64,000 bases of DNA from Galeopsis tetrahit (GCA_963675135.1 OY776131.1:37905381-37969380); one strand, 5' to 3'; positions 1 through 12,665 are shown, numbered from the stretch's first letter. Notes: a model not told the origin generated them from the sequence alone. Numbers and translations: made by a program.

Positions 1-3000
1 TATGATTTCCAATCTTTCTTTTGCTTGCATAGTGAGCTTCATCATTTGGATCAACAACCTTCGGTTTCTTCACTTTTGTTGTTGTTTCACCTTCTTTAGG
101 CTCTTCTATAACAATAGACTTCCTTTTAGATATATGCCTTGTCTGAACCTCTGCTTCAGGAGTTGCAACTGCTTTGCCCTTCTCCTTCTTTTTCAACTCA
201 ATTGCTTCAGCCTTAGCTTGCTCAAGATCTGCAGTTTTAACCAACTTGCCTTTTCCTCTCTTAGGCCTTCTAAGATCTTGCATAGCTTCAGCAGCTTCCT
301 TATCTTCCGGTTCAGCACTACACTTTGCTTTTTCACCTTCAACAATAACTTCAACTCGACTTGTCTCTTCCCCCTTTTTGGCTTCATCAGTTGCCTTGAG
401 AGAAAATAGAGAAGTAAACCGAGTCATCTCTTCTAGCATTGCTTGCTTCATAAGGTGTGTAGCATTTTCAATCTGCCTTTGATGAGAACCGTCTTGACTC
501 AACTTGTCTAGTTTGGTTGCTACCAACTCCAGCTTCTGAGTAGACAAGTTCAACTCATTTTTAAAATGTGTTGCAGTCAAACGTAGCTTCCTGTTCTCTT
601 CAGTCATAGCACTGATAAACTCTTTAGCTTGTGCTAACTGATCATAGGCTTCATTTCTCTGAACATCAGCAACTTCGATTTTGGCTCTATAAACTTTTTC
701 CATCTTTCTGGATTCAGTAGCTAGAACACGAGCAAAATCGACTGAGCTCTTCTCCGAATATTCAACTTGATTCTGGAGAAATCCTTCAATCTGATTAAAC
801 ATTTGTTGCCTGAAATCATTATCTAATTGATTGACTTCATTTATGATCATCTCTTTTGAACTTGTCACAAGGACACACTGTTCTGTTCAATGAGAGTCTT
901 CTTAAGATCAGTCTTGAGAAATTCATCGATAGACGACTTGATGACAGACTTCAATTCTTCCTTCAATTCATCTATTGAAGCAGCTAGGATAACGTTAGAC
1001 GACTGAGCTTCGACCAACACTTCTTCCTTTTGAACACTTTCAATCAGTTCATCTTCAGTGAACATGACAGCTTCAACAAATTCTTCATCTTCTTCGCCTA
1101 ATTCAAAAGAAGTTATCTCTTCAGTTCTGTCAGCTTCATCAGTAGACATATTTTCCCACTCTAAGATTGGTTCAGATGTCTGGATAGCAACTTCAGCAAC
1201 ATCTGGCTTAACCTTGTCTTCTACCAGATCAGTTTGAGTTCCAATGTCAAATGAGAACTCATCTTCCAGAACGCCATCAGGAATACTCAACAGCCTTTTA
1301 ACTAGATCAACCAAGGCTTTGCGAGGGAATAGTTCGGAGTGATCCTTAACTCCACTATTTTCTTTCTGTTCCATCTCCCAATCCATGAAATTGGAGATTC
1401 CACCCATGCCTTGAATGACCTCGAAAAGATCATCTGTAGCAGATTTCTTCAGGGAAAACCAAGTGCAAATCCGCACTAACTTCTCAAACTGTTCCGAGGC
1501 AGTGTCGATGTCAAGAGTCGAGAGCTGCTTCTTCAAATTTCTAGATACTCGAGCACGAATTCTCTTCTCTCGCATACACATCGGATAATAAACTAAGGAT
1601 TCAAATCTAACATCAGACGGGTTCTGAGTAGGTGGGGTCCCTAACTCAGCTGTTGCAGTGGCAACTGGCGTCTTGTCTGAAGTAGATGGGTTGGAGGGTT
1701 CAACATATTCTGTTGAAGGTAAAGAGGGAGTTTGGATGGTGGTTTCTGGGAGCTTTAATGTGGCTTGGTCTGGTGTGACAACTGTCGAAGTATCAGTTGT
1801 ATCTTTTATGGGAGTGTTTTGGGGTAGACTGGCTCTAAGCGGTAATGCCGCCAGTACTTGCGATGTTGAGGGTTGAGGTCTAGGCCTAGATCGATGTGAT
1901 CTAGCCTTGGTTCGAACAGCAGAATGAGAGAGAGGAGGAATTGACAAAGATTGAGAAGATGTACCAACCTGAAGACTCGACTCTTCTGGTTGAGTAGGCG
2001 AACCAACTCTTACAAGAGTGTACATCTCTGGAACTTGAGCACTCGGCTCCTTCTCTTGTTCCGACTCCTCTTATGTCTGAGTCTTCTCTGAGTCAGTTGC
2101 ACTCGACTCAGCTATAGCAGCCATCTCCGATTCCTCATCATCGGACTTATCTTTTGAAGAGCTAGATGAGTTAGCATACGGTAGGACTTGAGACTCATCT
2201 ACTTGAACTCGCCTTGGGGCAGCTGGCCTTGCAGCGACTTGCTTCTTCAGGGCTTCTGTCTTCAGATAGAACTTGAGAGGATGGAAGGGCTTTCCTTGAC
2301 TCCAGTCCGATTTGTTTGGCAACAACAAGGGGAGTAGAATACTCAGCTTGTTGCCGTACCCAACAACATTTGACACCACCCAACTACAAGAGTCGGTGTC
2401 AACTCGAACGCTCTTCTCAAAGTACATCATACGGTCAGCTATCAGCTTAAACCAATTGCCTTCCGTAATTCCATCATAAATTGCTGCCATCACCCTTGTC
2501 TTGGCTTGAGTGACCGCATCAAAAGAACCAGTGGCGCATAGAAGCATCTTGCTTGCTATGTCCAACAATGTGCGATATTTCTTCAGAAGTTCTGACTTCT
2601 TGACAGCAGGGGCCTTGCCATCAGGTTTGAGTCTCATCCTCTTTCCACAGAAGATGCTCATATATCTCATCTCTTGACCAGTGGCATAATTCTCCACATC
2701 AATCGTTCCGATGGGCAACCTCAAATGTCTGAAAAACACCTCACGAGAGATTTCAACACGACTCGTTCCGATAAAGGATTCAATCACATCTCCTCGTCTT
2801 GTGGCGTTGGCATAGAACAGTAAAACTTCTTCCTCCAAGACGACTTGTGGAAAAGCCTCCAGATAAGGCTTTAATCCACACCGAGAGCATTTGTCCAGAA
2901 TTTCTTGATTATCAGCAGTGTGAACCCCTTTGAAGAACATCGAGGGTTCCACATGCACCTTGCCTTCAGTGATGTATCTACCAAGATCAAACCTTGCCTG

Positions 3001-3039
3001 CATGTTAGTTCTAACATCGAAAAGAGAAGCAATCGACAT
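1..3039 (-). pseudogene. Extra 3' reading frame of the copia element (env position), broken and partial
   Basis: Starts at the ATG at 3039. Residues 1-322 form a globular region rich in conserved-looking Phe/Leu/Trp positions that resembles the putative plant transposon protein domain seen next to many plant retroelements. An in-frame TAA (2073-2071) interrupts it; the frame reopens without a shift and runs as an acidic Ser/Thr/Glu-rich linker to a stop near 865. A -1 shift near 870 then opens a third section, charged and heptad-like (coiled coil), which stays open to base 1 and leaves the window. The undamaged product would exceed 1,000 residues. It sits where SIRE elements carry an env-like frame, but I see no signal peptide or convincing membrane anchor, so a surface role is not supported. 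Function unknown. Confidence 0.75.
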
Positions 3040-3932
3040 TTCTAGTGAATAGAATAAGAACTGGGGAGGTTTTGATTTTGCAAGAAATTGAGAGCTATAG
3101 TAGGAGAGTTATGAAATTGTGAGTCAAGTTGTGTGTGAAAAGTGAGTTTTGTTAGAACAGAAATGAGATCTAACGGCCAAGATTAAAAGATTAGATCCAA
3201 CGGCTGAGACCCTTGAAATTCGGTTACGGAATCGAGAATATTATGTGATTTGATATTGTAAATTTTGAAATCCGGCTCTTCTTAGTTAGGACAGGGAGTG
3301 AACTCATCTGACCTAGTGTAGTAGAGTAAGAACTGGGTGTATACACCTCATTAAAAATGGGAGTGTATAAATCCAATTCTAGGGTTTTCAAATTTTAGCA
3401 TTATCTAATTACTATAATACCCTTAATCCGTTTGAATAAACACTTAGCATATTTCAATCAAGAGAAACACTTAGCTTGTCTGTTCGAGTCCATCCAAAAC
3501 AGACGAGTAGACTTAAGCTTCACAAGACGAGTTGGCTTAAGTACACAAGATGAGTTCCCCCTTCGCCTGTGCTTGTCTATTCTGAACGTCGAACGACTGT
3601 ATGTACCTATCTCATCATTTTCAATGTGTAATCGTAGGTACAAGTAGAGTAAGATAAATAAGATGAATATCAATCTAAAGCAATGGTCAAGGTTTTGAAC
3701 AAGATGACTGTTAACAAACATAAGAGTCAACATAAGGATATTTAAGAAATCAAGGATTCCCCCTTAAATGTTTATTCCCTTAGTATTACCCTCAGCTTTA
3801 CCAGCTTCCTCATCGGGTTGTTTGGTCATCTAGTCTAGCCTTGTATACCTGTCTGTTGCGTGAGTAGACGAGTGCTCTGGTCTAGTGATCTTGTCTCCTT
3901 TTCTTTGATGTACCTGTCTGGTTAGTACATAG
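3040..3932 (-). other. Non-coding spacer between pol and the extra frame of the copia element
   Basis: About 0.9 kb with no sustained reading frame on either strand. It is AT-rich with scattered copies of a pyrimidine-rich GTCT motif also frequent elsewhere in this element. Such a leader could carry a splice acceptor for a subgenomic message of the extra frame, but none can be picked with confidence. Confidence 0.5.
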
Positions 3933-6900
3933 CTATAGGCAAGTAGGGTCTAAATCAATTAGCCCTAGACTAATGCATAACTCACGAAATCGTGCTTCAG
4001 CTAATGGTTTTGTAAAAATATCAGCTCTTTGAAAATCAGTATGAATCTTTTCCATGCGAATATCCTTCTTTTCTACATGATCACGTATGAAATGATGCTT
4101 CACATCAACATGCTTACAACGTGTGTGTAAAACAGGATTTTGTGTAATGGCAATTGCACTATTACTATCACAGAAAATAGGAACATTTGATTCATGTATG
4201 TTATAATCTTTAAGCTGTTGCATGAGCCAGAGTAGTTGACTACAACAGCTACCAGCAGCCATGTACTCGGCTTCGGTAGTTGAAGTTGCAACACTAGTCT
4301 GCTTTTTCGAAAACCATGAAATGAGTTTTGTGCCTAAAAATTGACAAGAACCAGAAGTAGATTTCCTATCTATTCTACAGCCTCCAAAGTCTGAGTCTGA
4401 ATAGCCACTAAAGGATAGATCATCATTTGAGGGATACCATATACCACGATTGAAGGTCCCTTTCAAATATTTCAGAATCCTTTTGGTGGTTTCCATGTGA
4501 CTTTCCTTTGGATTGGCTTGGAATCGAGCACAAACACCAACAGAGAATGCAATGTCTGGTCTACTAGCAGTTAGATACAGTAAGGAACCAATTAATCCAC
4601 GGTAATAAGATTGGTCAGCACATTTACCGTTCTCATCTGGATCCATTCTGTAAGTTGGTTGCATTGGTACGCCAGTAGACTTACAAGTTTTGATCCCATA
4701 CTTGTCTAGAAGATTTCTAGTGTACTTCGCCATGCTCTTGGAGCTTGCTTTAGTCCGTATAAGGCTTTCTTTAACCTGTACACCTGGTTGCCGTTGACTT
4801 CGAAACCTGGAGGTTGTTCAACATACACTTCTTCCGCAAGAATACCGTTAAGAAATGCACTTTTGACATCCATTTGATATACAGTAAACTTCATGTGAGC
4901 AGCATATGCAAGGAACAATCGAATGACTTCTAGTCTAGCAACAGGAGCATATGTTTCATCATAGTCTATGCCTTCAGCTTGTGAATAGCCTTGGGCAACT
5001 AATCTAGCCTTATTCCTAACGACTAAATCATTCTCATCTTTCTTATTCTTGAAAATCCATCGAGTGCCAACTACATTATGATGTTTCGGCCTATCGACAA
5101 GTTCCCAGACGTCGTTTCGAACAAACTGGTTCAACTCGTCTTGCATAGCGATGATCCAATTACTATCAGCCAATGCCTCTTTAACAGTGGTAGGCTCAAT
5201 AGATGAGAGGAAACAACACCAGCAAAACATAGTTGGACTAGGCTGTTCTTGCGACTCAAAAAGTTGTCGTCTAGTCTTCACACCAATAGTAGAGTCACCA
5301 ATGATATTTTCAGTATCATGCGCAGATTTCCATGTTTTTCTATTCTTAACAGGAATACTATCATCATCTATATTATGTACAACATCATGCATGTCAACAT
5401 CATTTGTATCATCAACAGATTTACTAGGAGTAGAAGAGTCAACTAGAGCAGGCATGTCAACTGGTCTAGAAGACTTACCTTGAGCACTTACTTTCTCCTT
5501 GTCATCAGATTCGAGAGCTTTCATGAATGGATTGTAGGCTTGAACGGATTCATATACCTCTGAATCTTTGTCAGATTCGATCGTTATATCAGTTACCTTC
5601 TTACTGATCTTGTCTGCAGACGAGTCCTGTCGAGATTCATCGAAAACCACATGTGGTGTTTCTTCCACACAAAGAGTTGAGTAGTTGAATACCCTAAATG
5701 CTTTGCTAGTCGAGGAGTATCCTAAGAATATCCCCTCGTCTGCTTTAGCATCGAAAGCATTCAACTTGCTCTTTCCATTGTTGTGGATGAAACACTTACA
5801 ACCAAATATATGGAAATATGAAACTCTGGGTTTTCTACCTTTCCAAACCTCATAAGGTGTCTTGCCTAGAGCTTTGTTGATCGCGCTTCTGTTTTGTGAA
5901 TGGCATGCAGTATTGATAGCTTCAGCCCAAAACTTTTGAGGCGTGTTGAACTCGGCTATCATGGTTCTACAGGCTTCTTTGAGAGTTCGATTCCTTCTTT
6001 CTGCTACACCGTTTTGTTGTGGTGTCCTAGCTGCACTAGTAAGATGCTGGATACCACATTTAGTACAGAAATCTTTAATATAGCAATTAATGAACTCAGT
6101 TCCTTTGTCAGTACGAATCTTGACAATGGACTGGTTCTTCTCAACTTGTAACTTCTTCAACAGTTCAGGCAGAAGTGTTTGTGTATCACTCTTCTTGTGT
6201 AGGAAGACTACCCAAGTAAACTTAGAATAGTCATCTACGACAACAAGTGTGTACCTTCTACCATTCAAGGTTGGAGGAGTTATTGGACCATGAAGATCCA
6301 TATGTAGGAGTTCTAGGACTCTACTAGTTGAGAGAGTAGGAATTGACTTAAAAGAACCTTTAACCTGTTTACCCTGTTGACAAGCCGTGCATACATGTGA
6401 CTTGTAGTAAACTTCATTGGGAATACCTTCTACAAGGTAATCTCTGGCTATCTTATTAAGAACCTTAAAGTTTAAGTGACAAAGGCGTCTATGCCAGAGC
6501 CACCCAAGCTCTTTAGGATTCTTAGTAAGTAGACAGGTGTCCCTCGGACAACTGTTCCAATTCACTATGTACACACTTCCTTGTCTTACGCCGACTAGTA
6601 GGACTGTGTGTGTCCTTTTGTCAATGATTTCACATTTGCGGCTCTTGAACTGCACCTTGTATCCACGATCACAAAACTGTGAAACAGAGAGTAAATTGTA
6701 TTTCAAACCTTCAACATATGAGACATCTTGGATCTCAACGTCTCCATTCCGAATGTAACCAAATCCTTTAGTGACGGCAGTGGAGCTATCACCAAATATC
6801 ACTTTTGGTCCTTCCTGCTCATGGTAGCTTGATAAGAGAGCCTTGGTACCAGTCATGTGGTGCGAACAACCACTGTCTATGTACCAAGTTTCTCCTACTG

Positions 6901-6970
6901 AGCCACCCTTCTTATACAAGTCAAGTCGACCCTGCAATGAAGATATTCAATAACTTAGGTACCCACTAGT
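3933..6970 (-). pseudogene. Copia pol: protease, integrase, reverse transcriptase (deleted), RNase H
   Basis: Reading from 6970: the protease or its end, with WYIDSGCSHHMTG; the integrase zinc finger (WHRRLCH then CTACQQGK); and the integrase core with MDLHGP, IRTDKGTEF and NGVAERRNRTLKE supplying the D-D-E residues. Reverse transcriptase begins normally (QMDVKSAFLNG, ALYGLKQAPRAW), then jumps at about 4730 straight to KYTRNLLDKYG. Roughly 90 residues usual at this point, including the YVDD active site, are gone and the frame shifts, so 4733-3933 is read in another frame. The RNase H/C-terminal part (TSTTEAEYMAAG, HVDVKHHFIRDHV) is complete to a stop at 3933. The section just after gag (6970-6937) has stop codons. 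Enzymatically dead by inspection. Confidence 0.9.
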
Positions 6971-9523
6971 TTATTGGGGTCCTGGGGGGTTAGTCGAGTT
7001 CAGAGGAATCCAAATATACATTGGAGTCTTGAACAAGTTCGATCTTTTAAGCTTTCGCCCATACTTGTTACAAAATAAGACCTTGTTGTCCTTATCTGGC
7101 CTATCAGTCGAGTTCGGGTCTACTCTTTGGAGATAGCCTTTCGACTTAATCTCTACTTGAGCAGGCACTTGTCTATGATAGTCAGAGTAGGGCTTGTAAG
7201 CATTAGGTCCATACGGTTTGTAGACACGTTTGGGTCTTTCCTCACTAATAATATCATATGACAAAGGTGGAGGATATAGGACAGTTTGTGTACGATATTT
7301 CGGAGTTACCTGTCTAGGTCTAGACGAGTAGAGCTGAGACTGCCTTATGAAAGGAGGTCTAGGCTCTTGTCGTTTAGTCTGTACCTGTCTAGTACTCGTC
7401 TCCTCAGGGTACCAGTCCTCGTATCTGACCTGGTTGGGTCGTCCACGATTAGTGGTCCTTTGAAGATTAGTTCTAGGCGGAACAGGCTTGTTGTTACCAT
7501 TCTTTTTACCTCCCTTGGTAATCGGAATGTTAACTTGAGCTTGTTTAGATATAGTACCTTTAGAAGGAGTTCCAATATCGTATATCATTGGCCCTTTTCC
7601 TTTATCATTTGGCAAAAGTCTTGCTTTAGTAGTAGTAGGGTTCTTAATGACTCGAGTAGACGAGCTAGATGACTCAGCACCTATACCAGTCTTGTCAGCT
7701 GGATCTCTATACCTATCTGACAATTCAAGGTTAATCTTTGAAGAGTTAATCAGGTCAGTAAGTTTGAGATCAAGTGTGACAACCTCGGTCTCTAAGAACT
7801 TATTACGTTCTTCAAGTCTGTTGCACTTGCTTTTTAAAATATTGAATTCATTTCTCTCAGTTGCATGTGTCTTAAGTAGGTCTTGATATAACCTGTCTGT
7901 CAATGCACACTTTTCTTTGAGTTGTCTTAACTCTTCAGTCAGGCGTTCATTTAGGACTGTTACATTAGGATCTACTTTAGACTGTGCTTCCTTAAGATCA
8001 ATGATTTCTTGTTTTAAGGCGATGTTTTCATCACTGACTTCAATGAAAGCCTGGTTAGCAAGTAGAAGGTCGTCTTCGACTGCACTAGTCGAGTGCTGAA
8101 GACTACTTCCTACTTCACTACTAGCAGTGTCACTTTCATCAGTTTCTGAATCATCACAAGATTGAAAAGATGTAGCAGATGATACCTCTTGATCGATTTT
8201 AGCCATGCAGTATAGGCCATCATCTACTATAAAAGCTTCGTCGTGATCTTGATCAGTTGAGTGACTAGATAAGGACGATGGTAACTCATCTGAATCCGAA
8301 TCAGAGTCATCATTGGCCATCATTGCCTTCTTGCCACGGTTGTATCTTCTTTCCCTTCGAGCTTTACGTTCTTCTCGATCGTCAGTGCTCAGGTCTAGGC
8401 ATTCATAAATGTAATGACCTGGCTTTTCACAGTTATAACACAAGAGATCATTAGTAGCCTTTTTAATAGGAGATTTGTCCCTACGCTTATCACGTCTATC
8501 AGAACGCTGAATCTTCCTATCGTCAGACTCTCTATCTCGCCTATTACCTTTCGAGACTTCGTCTCTCCTTTCGGACGAGTTTCGGTCTCGTCTGGTCTCA
8601 GACGAGTTCTTAGACGTTGATCCTCTATGATCTCTATAGAACTTCTTATATCTACCGAAACGTTTATTCAGCCTATCAAACTTTCTAAACATGAGGTTCA
8701 CCTGATCCTTCAGACTAAGATCAGTATCTAACTCGTCTTTCACAGAAGCAGACTTAGTCTTAGACTTAGACCTGTCTACCTTAGAGGACTTAGAAGAGCT
8801 AGACTTAAAGGCAACGTTCTTAGATACAGCATGTTCTCTATCACTACTGGCTAGTGGTTCATCTTCGTCTAAATCAAACTCATGAGCCTTAAGAGTTTGA
8901 AACATAGTCTCTGCACTCTAAGCATCTATGTCTTGGGTATTCTTAACAAGCATCTTTACCATTTTCCAACGAATATCAAGACTCTTCAAAATCCTAAGAT
9001 TGATCTCACGAGGAGTATATGTTTTACCAAGAACTTTAAGATCATTCATAATCTTAGTAAAACGAGTATCCAGCTGGTCGATAGTTTCGCCAGCTTTCAT
9101 CCGAAATGATTCAAATCTTTGGACAGCAGTGGATAATTTGCTCTCTTTGATCAGGGATGTCCCTTCACAAATGATAGCTAGTCTGTCCCACATTTCTTTG
9201 GCAGTTTTACATTTCAACACCTTTCCTAGATACTCGTTAGGAAGTGTGTGTAAGATGTAATTTTTTGCCAAACTATCCAAATTATTTTGACGCATTTCTT
9301 CTGAGGTTAGCTCTGACCTGGGTTTCTTGACGAGTGTGCCAATTGGTTTGTCTCTGTCAAGATTTGCGGTGTTTGGAACCATTGTCACGATCGGACCCTC
9401 GGTCACAACGGAGATCATTAGATCGTGCGTGGAGCTGAAGATAGCCTCCATTCGCAACTTCCAGTAGTCGTAGTCTTGAACCTGGAACTTGGGTAACTTG
9501 TTAGCACTAATCTCGAGAGACAT
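6971..9523 (-). pseudogene. Copia gag with zinc knuckle, one in-frame stop
   Basis: The ATG at 9523 opens a UBN2-type gag domain (YDYWKLRMEAIF near residue 20, then the LPNEYLGKVL and MWDRL blocks). An in-frame TAG at 8920-8918 ends the first 201 residues; reading continues in the same frame to a stop at 6971. The second part holds a basic Arg/Ser/Asp-rich segment, a CCHC zinc knuckle (CYNCEKPGHYIYEC, near base 8450), an acidic stretch, a Leu/Glu/Lys-rich coiled coil and a Pro/Arg-rich tail. Gag packages the RNA and forms the particle. The single stop could be decay or a readthrough point; decay is likelier given the other lesions. Confidence 0.85.
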
Positions 9524-9729
9524 GATTTCGAGAAGATTAGTAATGGGTAGTTTAAGAAATAAGTGCTAAGCAGTTTTATGATCAAGAAGTAGATAAGTCA
9601 AGAACAGGGAACAAGAAACAGATAGAACAAGAATGTTGATCAAGAACACGTAAGCAAGTACCAATACGGACCAAGACTTCACCCTAAGTCTTAAATTGGT
9701 TATCAAGAAACAGCAGTTCGAAAACCACT

Positions 9730-9741
9730 GCTCTGATACCA
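9730..9741 (-). other. Primer-binding site of the copia element
   Basis: The minus strand reads TGGTATCAGAGC, the standard match to the 3' end of initiator tRNA-Met used by plant copia elements. It lies two bases inside the LTR end, as expected. Confidence 0.9.
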
Positions 9742-9743
9742 CT

Positions 9744-11068
9744 TGTAGGTCCCCAAAGTTGAGTTAATAACGAGTAAGCTAGTGAAAATGTCTAGAGGGG
9801 GGGTGAATAGACTTTTCAAAAATCTATCGAAATATCAGAATACAATATGCGGAATACGAAATTAACAATGAGCCCAATTAAGTTTATACTCAACTTCTAA
9901 ATTCGAGAACTCTGTTCTATACTCAACTAGTCTAGTACAGTTAAGTATGTAAACAATTAAACAGTTAAGCAATTAAAACAGTAAACAACACAAACAATTT
10001 ATAGTGGTTCGACAACTTGTCTACGTCCACTCTCACAATCCCAGTTGTGATGTTTCCACTAAACTCTTCCAATCGAGTACAAAGTGATTATTCCTGTGAT
10101 TTAAGTCCCAAGAAGAAGACTTAGATCTTCTAAGACTATACCACCAGATACGTCTACGATCTAACTAGAAATTTAACAAGTATCTAGCAACTTGATAAAA
10201 ACAACAAAAAACAAAAACTTATTCAGTAGCAGTCTTCTGATTCTTCACTTGTCTTCTGACTTGCTTTCTGAACTTCAATAAACTCTGTGAGTAATCTTCA
10301 GTATGTAGCTTCAGTAGTAATCAGTCTTCGTGTATGTGTGTCTGTCTGTGTCTGTAACCTTCAAACGATAAACACCATGAAGTATTTATAGACTTCAATC
10401 TTCAAGATCTTAGTTAGTTGTAACCAACTCTTCTTGAAAACTAACTTTTAACTGAATCTTCTTATCAATCCACGCGTTTCTTGTTTAAGTAGTTATTCCA
10501 TAACTAACTTCTTCATCCTTATCTTTACACGCGCTTCACTTAAACTTTACTTCAAGTTGACCTGTCTTGAGTAGTCTGGTAGATGCACTTGTCTTGTAGT
10601 CCATCTGTCTTGAGTAGTAGACTTCAACTTTTCTTCAGTCTTCACGTGCAATCTTCAATAATAAACTATTCTAATCCTAACAAGACTATTACATTACTTT
10701 AAGCTTTTCTGAATTATAAAGCTTAGTCAACTTATAAACTATACAATCAATCTATCTATTACATTTAAAATCATGAGCTCTATACAACAATTATTATAGC
10801 TCAATAACAATCTAAAATACAAATAGCACATATGAAGTACTTATAAATCGTACTTATCTTTTAATATAAAACAACACTACTTGTCTTTTTATGTAAACTC
10901 ATGTAAACTCATGTGAACTCTACTGGTCTGTTCAAGATGACTTCAACTCAACTAGACTAGATTAGTCAACACTTAGAAAACTATTCAAACTACTTTTGGC
11001 TTATCAAAACTTCATCTTTTATCTTTTAATCATCATGTAGGACTTGTTCTAGGATTCATATCCCAACA
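9744..11068 (-). repeat. 5' LTR of the copia element
   Basis: On the minus strand it starts TGTTGGGATATGAATCC (at 11068) and ends GGGGACCTACA (at 9744), giving TG...CA ends next to the primer-binding site, 1,325 bp. It is AT-rich with many CAGTCT/ACTTGT-type short motifs. The partner LTR is outside the window, so identity cannot be measured. Confidence 0.85.
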
Positions 11069-12174
11069 TGTCTTTTTAAAAGAAAATGGCCAACACATTT
11101 TCTTAATATAACTCCTGTTGACCAAACCTTTATATTATATAAAAATATTCTTCATTTAACATTTACATTACTGTTAATTTAGTTAGTAAATAATTATTGT
11201 TATATTAGTAGTGATAAATTTATATAAACATTTTCAAGTCGAGTACTCATACTAATAAATATTATACGGATTAATTTATTTTAAGATTCTGTTAGAGGTA
11301 TAAGACATGTTATTAGTTCAATTAAGTTAGTATTAAGACATGCCATCACTTATTATTTTAGGTGACGAGAGACGTTCGTGATAAGTCAAGCTATATAATT
11401 ACGAGATTAATCAAGACTTTAAGGTGGGATTTTCTTACTATGTATTCACTTTGTCATCTTTAAATGTTATGTGAATTTAATTGTTGCTTAGCTACATGAA
11501 TCTATGTTTACGATATTATGGGTTTTCGACGGAAAGGTCGTTATAGCTAGCGGGGACTACGGTCCGGGATGGTAAGATCCTTGGGGGCAACTCCACCGTA
11601 TACAGATTGGCCAATTTACTTGGTCAATATACAGATTGGCCAATTTAATTGGTCAATATATGGAAGAATGTTTATTATGGGTTATTTCGACGGAAAAGTC
11701 GTTATAGCTAGCGGGGACTACGGTCCGGGATGGTAAGATCCTTGGGGGCAACTCCACCGTATACAGATTGGCCAATTTAATTGGTCAATATATGGAAGAC
11801 TTATGTACGCATGTTTGTGAGTTTATGGTTATTTTTGCATTGATATTTAACTGTGACAAAGGGAATCCCATTGAGCTAGTTGTTTTGCTCACCCCAATCT
11901 ATTTAATATTTTACAGATTGACGGAGTTGCGGTGGAGGGACGGTGGAAGTGGATGTCTTGCCATGCAAAGTTTCCTTTATATTATTTTTCTTTGAATTTA
12001 GTTGCATCTCGAATTAGACATAATTTTTCACTAATGCACTATTTTAATTTTTTGAAACAAGTATTTGAGTTTTATTAAATCTTCCGCTGCAAATCTTTTT
12101 ATAAATTTGTAAATTTGAATTTCATTAGCATTCAAAGTATGTTTTCATCTAGGCCCTAAAATCGGGATGTGACA
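11069..12174 (+). repeat. Probable gypsy-type LTR (solo or truncated) with an internal tandem duplication
   Basis: The segment runs from TGTC at 11069 to GTGACA at 12174, so its ends are TGTC/GACA. The interior has the layout of LTRs of chromovirus-type gypsy elements: GTGGGATTTTCTTACTATG, then a GC-rich box with GTCGTTATAGCTAGCGGGG, then CGGTGGAAGTGGATG near the end. The GC-rich box is duplicated in tandem (11514-11672 and 11673-11800, about 159 bp apart). No internal gypsy coding sequence flanks it. The assignment is by pattern only, and the left edge abuts the copia LTR exactly, so the start may instead have been cut by that insertion. Confidence 0.5.
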
Positions 12175-12360
12175 CATGTGGAAATGGATTGTTACTTCGT
12201 ACGTGAACGAGTCATGAGTGGAGATATTCGACCATGTATGGTTTCAACAGTCAATCAAGTTGCAGACATGTTTACAAAGACACTTGGAGTGAATCGTTTT
12301 CGATTTCTTCGAGACAAGTTGGGTGTTCGAGATCTTCACACGTCAACTTGAGGGGGAGTA
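12169..12360 (+). pseudogene. Copia pol C-terminus with polypurine tract (relic)
   Basis: 60 residues ending at the stop 12349-12351 match the terminal RNase H section of copia pol (VDQ-like CYFVRERV, then QVADMFTKTLGV and FRFLRDKLGV). It is followed at once by the purine run GAGGGGGAGTA (12350-12360) that primes plus-strand synthesis next to a 3' LTR. Upstream pol is absent. This is a different family from the element at 1-11068, and on the opposite strand. Confidence 0.8.
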
Positions 12361-12665
12361 TTGGATGATATTGCATCCCGCATATACGCATGCGGTTGTT
12401 AGAATGTTTTACATATGATTTGGTTTCTTGATATGGTTTCATATCTACTGAGTTAGTTGCTTGATATTATGGGCCCATTTGTTTTTAGGCTCTGGTGCAA
12501 GATTGTATATATATATTTGTTGTAGGCACTTTGTAAAGATTATTAGATCATATTCACAGTTTTACATGATATTAACATGTTTGAGTTATTGAGTTTTATC
12601 AAATCATTATTTATAGTGCAATCAAATCACATCAATATTCAAGTTGATCAAATTAGTTTCTCCCG
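12361..12665 (+). repeat. Probable short LTR of the relic copia element
   Basis: About 300 bp between the polypurine tract and a degenerate primer-binding site (TGGTATTAGTGT, 12666-12677; the standard is TGGTATCAGAGC). It contains a TATATATATA run near 12510. Terminal bases are too eroded to fix the ends. Confidence 0.5.

Larger units (their letters stand above)
1..11068 (-). mobile_element. Long Ty1/copia retrotransposon, SIRE/Maximus-like, incomplete at the left window edge
   Basis: Read on the minus strand, the order is 5' LTR (11068-9744), primer-binding site (9741-9730), gag (9523-6971), protease-integrase-RT-RNase H (6970-3933), a non-coding gap, and a very long extra reading frame (3039 to beyond base 1). 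Integrase before reverse transcriptase makes it copia. The extra frame after pol, the 1.3 kb LTR and a length above 11 kb are features known from the SIRE/Maximus (Sirevirus) lineage. Every coding section is interrupted and reverse transcriptase has lost its YVDD region, so the copy cannot move on its own. The second LTR must lie left of the window, so age from LTR divergence cannot be judged here. Confidence 0.9.

Noticed and set aside
6937..6970. Separate start for pol at 6937
   Set aside because: The codon there is TTG, and the true polyprotein context runs from gag through frame-damaged sequence; no independent start is likely.
11768..11995. 75-codon frame in the gypsy-type LTR
   Set aside because: Lies wholly inside a repeat pattern known from LTRs; not protein-like.
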